Source of the DNA: Tetradesmus obliquus
Lineage: Eukaryota > Chlorophyta > Chlorophyceae > Sphaeropleales > Scenedesmaceae
Length of the DNA stretch: 64,000 nt
NCBI GenBank assembly: GCA_030272155.1
Contig: CP126194.1
Coordinates: 5,385,501 to 5,449,500, forward strand
Direction of reading: 5' to 3'
Part shown: positions 58,601-64,000 of the stretch, piece after piece
Numbering within the stretch: position 1 is the stretch's first letter
Layout: every line of letters starts with the position of its first letter
Translations under genes and position numbers: made by a program
The notes under the pieces: generated by a model
The model's database searches: none
Seen by the model: only the letters and a program-made list of their open reading frames with translations
What the model was told of the DNA's origin: nothing

Positions 58601-61600
58601 TGAAAACTCACTCGACCGCTGAAATTCCTACTGGTCGCTTTTCTCCCGTACGTTCCACCAACCAGCATGTGAGGTTTTCACCTGCCTAGGACAGACATGC
58701 GTAGCCAAGGGGAGCGGCCCTCAAAGCGCCGCTACGGGCGAATGTTCGGTCCGGCGTGCCGGCTGGCCCAATATAGGAAGCTGCTTGGTGTGCATCGTGA
58801 AAGTTGATTTCTGTTATAACTCTTTGTAAAATGTTAATATATGAATTTTAAAGCCATACGAATGTCCAGTGTGCAGGATGCAGGTTGGCAAGGGTTGCGG
58901 TGCATCGCCACTGGAAACTTTTTTTTCCACTTGAAAACTCACTCGACCGCTGAAATTCCTACTGGTCGCTTTTTCTCCCGTACGTTCCACCAACCAGCAT
59001 GTGAGGTTTTCACCTGCCTAGGACAGACATGCGTAGCCAAGGGGAGCGGCCCTCAAAGCGCCGCTACGGGCGAATGTTCGGTCCGGCGTGCCGGCTGGCC
59101 CAAAATAGGAAGCTGCTTGGTGTGCATCGTGAAAGTTGATTTTTGTTATAACTCTTTGTAAAATGTTAATATATGAATTTTAAAGGCATACGAATGTGCA
59201 GGGTGCAGGATGCAGGTTGGCAAGGGTTGCGGTGCATCGCCACTGTAAACTTTTTTTTTCCACTGGAAACTCACTGGACCGCTAAAATTCCTACTGGTCG
59301 CTTTTCTCCCGTACGTTCCACCAACCAGCATGTGAGGTTTTCACCTGCCTAGGACAGACATGCGTAGCCAAGCGGAGCGGCCCTCAAAGCGCCGCTACGG
59401 GCGAATGTTCGGTCCGGCGTGCCGGCTGGCCCAATATAGGAAGCTGCTTGGTGTGCATCGTGAAAGTTGATTTTTGTTATAACTCTTTGTAAAATGTTAA
59501 TACATGAATTTTAAAGCCATACGAATGTCCAGGGTGCAGGATGCAGGTTGGCAAGGGTTGCGGTGCATCGCCACTGGAAACTCACTGGACCGCTAAAATT
59601 CCTACTGGTCGCTTTTCTCCCGTACGTTCCACCAACCAGCATGTGAGGTTTTCACCTGCCTAGGACAGACATGCGTAGCCAAGCGGAGCGGCCCTCAAAG
59701 CGCCGCTACGGGCGAATGTTCGGTCCGGCGTGCCGGCTGGCCCAATATAGAAAGCTGCTTGGTGTGCATCTTGAAAGTTGATTTTTGTTATAACTCTTTG
59801 TAAAATGTTAATACATGAATTTTAAAGCCATACGAATGTCCAGGGTGCAGGATGCAGGTTGGCAAGGGTTGCGGTGCATCGCCACTGGAAACTCACTGGA
59901 CCGCTAAAATTCCTACTGGTCGCTTTTCTCCCGTACGTTCCACCAACCAGCATGTGAGGTTTTCACCTGCCTAGGACAGACATGCGTAGCCAAGCGGAGC
60001 GGCCCTCAAAGCGCCGCTACGGGCGAATGTTCGGTCCGGCGTGCCGGCTGGCCCAATATAGGAAGCTGCTTGGTGTGCATCGTGAAAGTTGATTTTTGTT
60101 ATAACTCTTTGTAAAATGTTAATATATGAATTTTAAAGCCATAGGAATGTCCAGTGTGCAGGATGCAGGTTGGCAAGGGTTGCGGTGCATCGCCACTGGA
60201 AACTTTTTTTTCCACTTGAAAACTCACTCGACCGCTGAAATTCCTATTGGTCGCTTTTCTCCCGTACGTTCCACCAACCAGCATGTGAGGTTTTCACCTG
60301 CCTAGGACAGAAATGCGTAGCCAAGGGGAGCGGCCCTCAAAGCGCCGCTACGGGCGAATGTTCGGTCCGGCGTGCCGGCTGGCCCAATATAGGAAGCTGC
60401 TTGGTGTGCATCGTGAAAGTTGATTTTTGTTATAACTCTTTGTAAAATGTTAATATATGAATTTTAAAGCCATACGAATGTCCAGGGTGCAGGATGCAGG
60501 TTGGCAAGGGTTGCGGTGCATCGCCACTGGAAACTTTTTTTTCCACTTGAAAACTCACTCGACCGCTGAAATTCCTACTGGTCGCTTTTCTCCCGTACGT
60601 TCCACCAACCAGCATGTGAGGTTTTCACCTGCCTAGGACAGACATGCGTAGCCAAGGGGAGCGGCCCTCAAAGCGCCGCTACGGGCGAATGTTCGGTCCG
60701 GCGTGCCGGCTGGCCCAATATAGGAAGCTGCTTGGTGTGCATCGTGAAAGTTGATTTTTGTTATAACTCTTTGTAAAATGTTAATATATGAATTTTAAAG
60801 CCATACGAATGTCCAGGGTGCAGGATGCAGGTTGGCAAGGGTTGCGGTGCATCGCCACTGGAAACTTTTTTTTCCACTTGAAAACTCACTCGACCGCTGA
60901 AATTCCTACTGGTCGCTTTTCTCCCGTACGTTCCACCAACCAGCATGTGAGGTTTTCACCTGCCTAGGACAGACATGCGTAGCCAAGGGGAGCGGCCCTC
61001 AAAGCGCCGCTACGGGCGAATGTTCGGTCCGGCGTGCCGGCTGGCCCAAAATAGGAAGCTGCTTGGTGTGCATCGTGAAAGTTGATTTTTGTTATAACTC
61101 TTTGTAAAATGTTAATATATGAATTTAAAGCCATACGAATGTGCAGGGTGCAGGATGCAGGTTGGCAAGGGTTGCGGTGCATCGCCACTGTAAACTTTTT
61201 TTTTCCACTGGAAACTCACTGGACCGCTAAAATTCCTACTGGTCGCTTTTCTCCCGTACGTTCCACCAACCAGCATGTGAGGTTTTCACCTGCCTAGGAC
61301 AGACATGCGTAGCCAAGCGGAGCGGCCCTCAAAGCGCCGCTACGGGCGAATGTTTGGTCCGGCGTGCCGGCTGGCCCAATATAGGAAGCTGCTTGGTGTG
61401 CATCGTGAAAGTTGATTTTTGTTATAACTCTTTGTAAAATGTTAATATATGAATTTTAAAGCCATACGAATGTCCAGGGTGCAGGATGCAGGTTGGCAAG
61501 GGTTGCGGTGCATCGCCACTGGAAACTTTTTTTTCCACTTGAAAACTCACTCGACCGCTGAAATTCCTATTGGTCGCTTTTCTCCCGTACGTTCCACCAA

Positions 61601-64000
61601 CCAGCATGTGAGGTTTTCACCTGCCTAGGACAGACATGCGTAGCCAAGGGGAGCGGCCCTCAAAGCGCCGCTACGGGCGAATGTTCGGTCCGGCGTGCCG
61701 GCTGGCCCAATATAGGAAGCTGCTTGGTGTGCATCGTGAAAGTTGATTTTTGTTATAACTCTTTGTAAAATGTTAATATATGAATTTTAAAGCCATACGA
61801 ATGTCCAGGGTGCAGGATGCAGGTTGGCAAGGGTTGCGGTGCATCGCCACTGGAAACTTTTTTTTCCACTTGAAAACTCACTCGACCGCTGAAATTCCTA
61901 CTGGTCGCTTTTCTCCCGTACGTTCCACCAACCAGCATGTGAGGTTTTCACCTGCCTAGGACAGACATGCGTAGCCAAGGGGAGCGGCCCTCAAAGCGCC
62001 GCTACGGGCGAATGTTCGGTCCGGCGTGCCGGCTGGCCCAATATAGGAAGCTGCTTGGTGTGCATCGTGAAAGTTGATTTCTGTTATAACTCTTTGTAAA
62101 ATGTTAATATATGAATTTTAAAGCCATACGAATGTCCAGTGTGCAGGATGCAGGTTGGCAAGGGTTGCGGTGCATCGCCACTGGAAACTTTTTTTTCCAC
62201 TTGAAAACTCACTCGACCGCTGAAATTCCTACTGGTCGCTTTTCTCCCGTACGTTCCACCAACCAGCATGTGAGGTTTTCACCTGCCTAGGACAGACATG
62301 CGTAGCCAAGGGGAGCGGCCCTCAAAGCGCCGCTACGGGCGAATGTTCGGTCCGGCGTGCCGGCTGGCCCAAAATAGGAAGCTGCTTGGTGTGCATCGTG
62401 AAAGTTGATTTTTGTTATAACTCTTTGTAAAATGTTAATATATGAATTTTAAAGGCATACGAATGTGCAGGGTGCAGGATGCAGGTTGGCAAGGGTTGCG
62501 GTGCATCGCCACTGTAAACTTTTTTTTTCCACTGGAAACTCACTGGACCGCTAAAATTCCTACTGGTCGCTTTTCTCCCGTACGTTCCACCAACCAGCAT
62601 GTGAGGTTTTCACCTGCCTAGGACAGACATGCGTAGCCAAGCGGAGCGGCCCTCAAAGCGCCGCTACGGGCGAATGTTCGGTCCGGCGTGCCGGCTGGCC
62701 CAATATAGGAAGCTGCTTGGTGTGCATCGTGAAAGTTGATTTTTGTTATAACTCTTTGTAAAATGTTAATACATGAATTTTAAAGCCATACGAATGTCCA
62801 GGGTGCAGGATGCAGGTTGGCAAGGGTTGCGGTGCATCGCCACTGGAAACTCACTGGACCGCTAAAATTCCTACTGGTCGCTTTTCTCCCGTACGTTCCA
62901 CCAACCAGCATGTGAGGTTTTCACCTGCCTAGGACAGACATGCGTAGCCAAGCGGAGCGGCCCTCAAAGCGCCGCTACGGGCGAATGTTCGGTCCGGCGT
63001 GCCGGCTGGCCCAATATAGAAAGCTGCTTGGTGTGCATCTTGAAAGTTGATTTTTGTTATAACTCTTTGTAAAATGTTAATACATGAATTTTAAAGCCAT
63101 ACGAATGTCCAGGGTGCAGGATGCAGGTTGGCAAGGGTTGCGGTGCATCGCCACTGGAAACTCACTGGACCGCTAAAATTCCTACTGGTCGCTTTTCTCC
63201 CGTACGTTCCACCAACCAGCATGTGAGGTTTTCACCTGCCTAGGACAGACATGCGTAGCCAAGGGGAGCGGCCCTCAAAGCGCCGCTACGGGCGAATGTT
63301 CGGTCCGGCGTGCCGGCTGGCCCAATATAGGAAGCTGCTTGGTGTGCATCGTGAAAGTTGATTTTTGTTATAACTCTTTGTAAAATGTTAATATATGAAT
63401 TTTAAAGCCATACGAATGTCCAGTGTGCAGGATGCAGGTTGGCAAGGGTTGCGGTGCATCGCCACTGGAAACTTTTTTTTCCACTTGAAAACTCACTCGA
63501 CCGCTGAAATTCCTACTGGTCGCTTTTCTCCCGTACGTTCCACCAACCAGCATGTGAGGTTTTCACCTGCCTAGGACAGACATGCGTAGCCAAGGGGAGC
63601 GGCCCTCAAAGCGCCGCTACGGGCGAATGTTCGGTCCGGCGTGCCGGCTGGCCCAAAATAGGAAGCTGCTTGGTGTGCATCGTGAAAGTTGATTTTTGTT
63701 ATAACTCTTTGTAAAATGTTAATATATGAATTTTAAAGGCATACGAATGTGCAGGGTGCAGGATGCAGGTTGGCAAGGGTTGCGGTGCATCGCCACTGTA
63801 AACTTTTTTTTTCCACTGGAAACTCACTGGACCGCTAAATTTCCTACTGGTCGCTTTTCTCCCGTACGTTCCACCAACCAGCATGTGAGGTTTTCACCTG
63901 CCTAGGACAGACATGCGTAGCCAAGCGGAGCGGCCCTCAAAGCGCCGCTACGGGCGAATGTTCGGTCCGGCGTGCCGGCTGGCCCAATATAGGAAGCTGC
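52653..64000 (+). repeat. Satellite array of 311/331-bp monomers with higher-order structure, continuing past the window
   Basis: About 35 head-to-tail monomers without interruption. Landmarks in order: GATGCAGGTTGGCAAGGG, CGGTGCATCGCCACTGGAAAC, CTACTGGTCGCTTTTCTCCC, CAACCAGCATGTGAGG, CCTAGGACAGACATGCG, CGGAGCGGCCCTCAAAGCG, TTCGGTCCGGCGTGCCGGC, AAGCTGCTTGGTGTGCATC, then an AT-rich part with TAACTCTTTGTAAAATG. Short monomers are 311 bp (for example 53,941, 54,252, 54,563); long ones 331 bp (for example 55,624, 55,955, 56,286). Monomer subtypes recur in blocks: diagnostic variants at 54,945-56,800 reappear 2,859 bp later, and those at 58,808-60,300 reappear 3,269 bp later. Neither monomer length is a multiple of three and the short frames inside are not conserved as protein. 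Confidence 0.96.

Noticed and set aside
53319-63884. Recurrent 61- and 97-codon open frames on the minus strand of the satellite
   Set aside because: They repeat because the DNA repeats. Monomer lengths are 311 and 331 bp, so frames do not continue between units, and long and short monomers give different C-termini. No promoter, and no protein-like conservation pattern.
52653-64000. CRISPR-like array
   Set aside because: Regular repeats, but 311-331 bp long with no unique spacers, in a eukaryotic context. It is a satellite.

Overview
The window looks like nuclear DNA of a chlorophyte green alga. The genes are rich in short introns (GT...TGCAG, mostly 100-250 bp), are saturated with CAG/CTG triplets encoding poly-Gln, poly-Ala and poly-Ser runs, and are often followed by TGTAA, the chlorophyte-type poly(A) signal. 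The cargo also fits: ciliary proteins, a hydroxyproline-rich wall-type protein, an L1-type LINE with a plant/algal zf-RVT tail and a fragment resembling the green-algal Dualen/RandI retrotransposon clade. A Sphaeropleales (Scenedesmus-like) source is a guess from composition, not a demonstrated assignment.

Gene half (1-32,688). Seven genes were found: (1) the 3' part of HYDIN (+), 13 exons and 981 residues in frame to the stop at 5,009; (2) a DDB1/CPSF-A family beta-propeller protein (+, 5,476-12,780); (3) a small secreted protein of unknown function (+, 13,017-14,037); (4) a five-exon secreted hydroxyproline-rich protein with SPPP/PPPP repeats (-, 15,470-17,275); (5) a seven-exon CAP10/GT90 glycosyltransferase with a signal anchor (-, 17,599-20,763), divergent from (6) a METTL2/6/8-type methyltransferase (+, 21,222-22,806); (7) a complete 20-exon RPGRIP1L orthologue (+, 23,466-32,688). 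Exon phases close exactly for HYDIN, genes 3-6 and RPGRIP1L; only the 6.0-6.6 kb and 8.2-8.4 kb parts of the DDB1-like gene are unresolved. HYDIN (central-pair apparatus) and RPGRIP1L (transition zone) are both ciliary, and the alga carries both genes.

Repeat half (32,850-64,000). No host gene was recognised here. It holds nested copies of one L1-type LINE family, a 5'-truncated second non-LTR element (RNase H, CCHC finger, restriction-like endonuclease) inserted into one of them, and a satellite with 311-bp and 331-bp monomers. Two near-identical LINE copies face head to head and make a 9.5-kb inverted repeat (43,180-52,652). From 52,653 to the window end the DNA is a pure satellite array of about 35 monomers with higher-order structure. 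The 331-bp monomer differs from the 311-bp one by a run of T plus an 11-bp duplication of the flanking bases, which reads as the footprint of a poly(A)-only LINE insertion later amplified with the satellite. LINE clusters plus satellite resemble Zepp-type centromeric clusters of green algae, so this is a candidate centromere or other heterochromatic domain.
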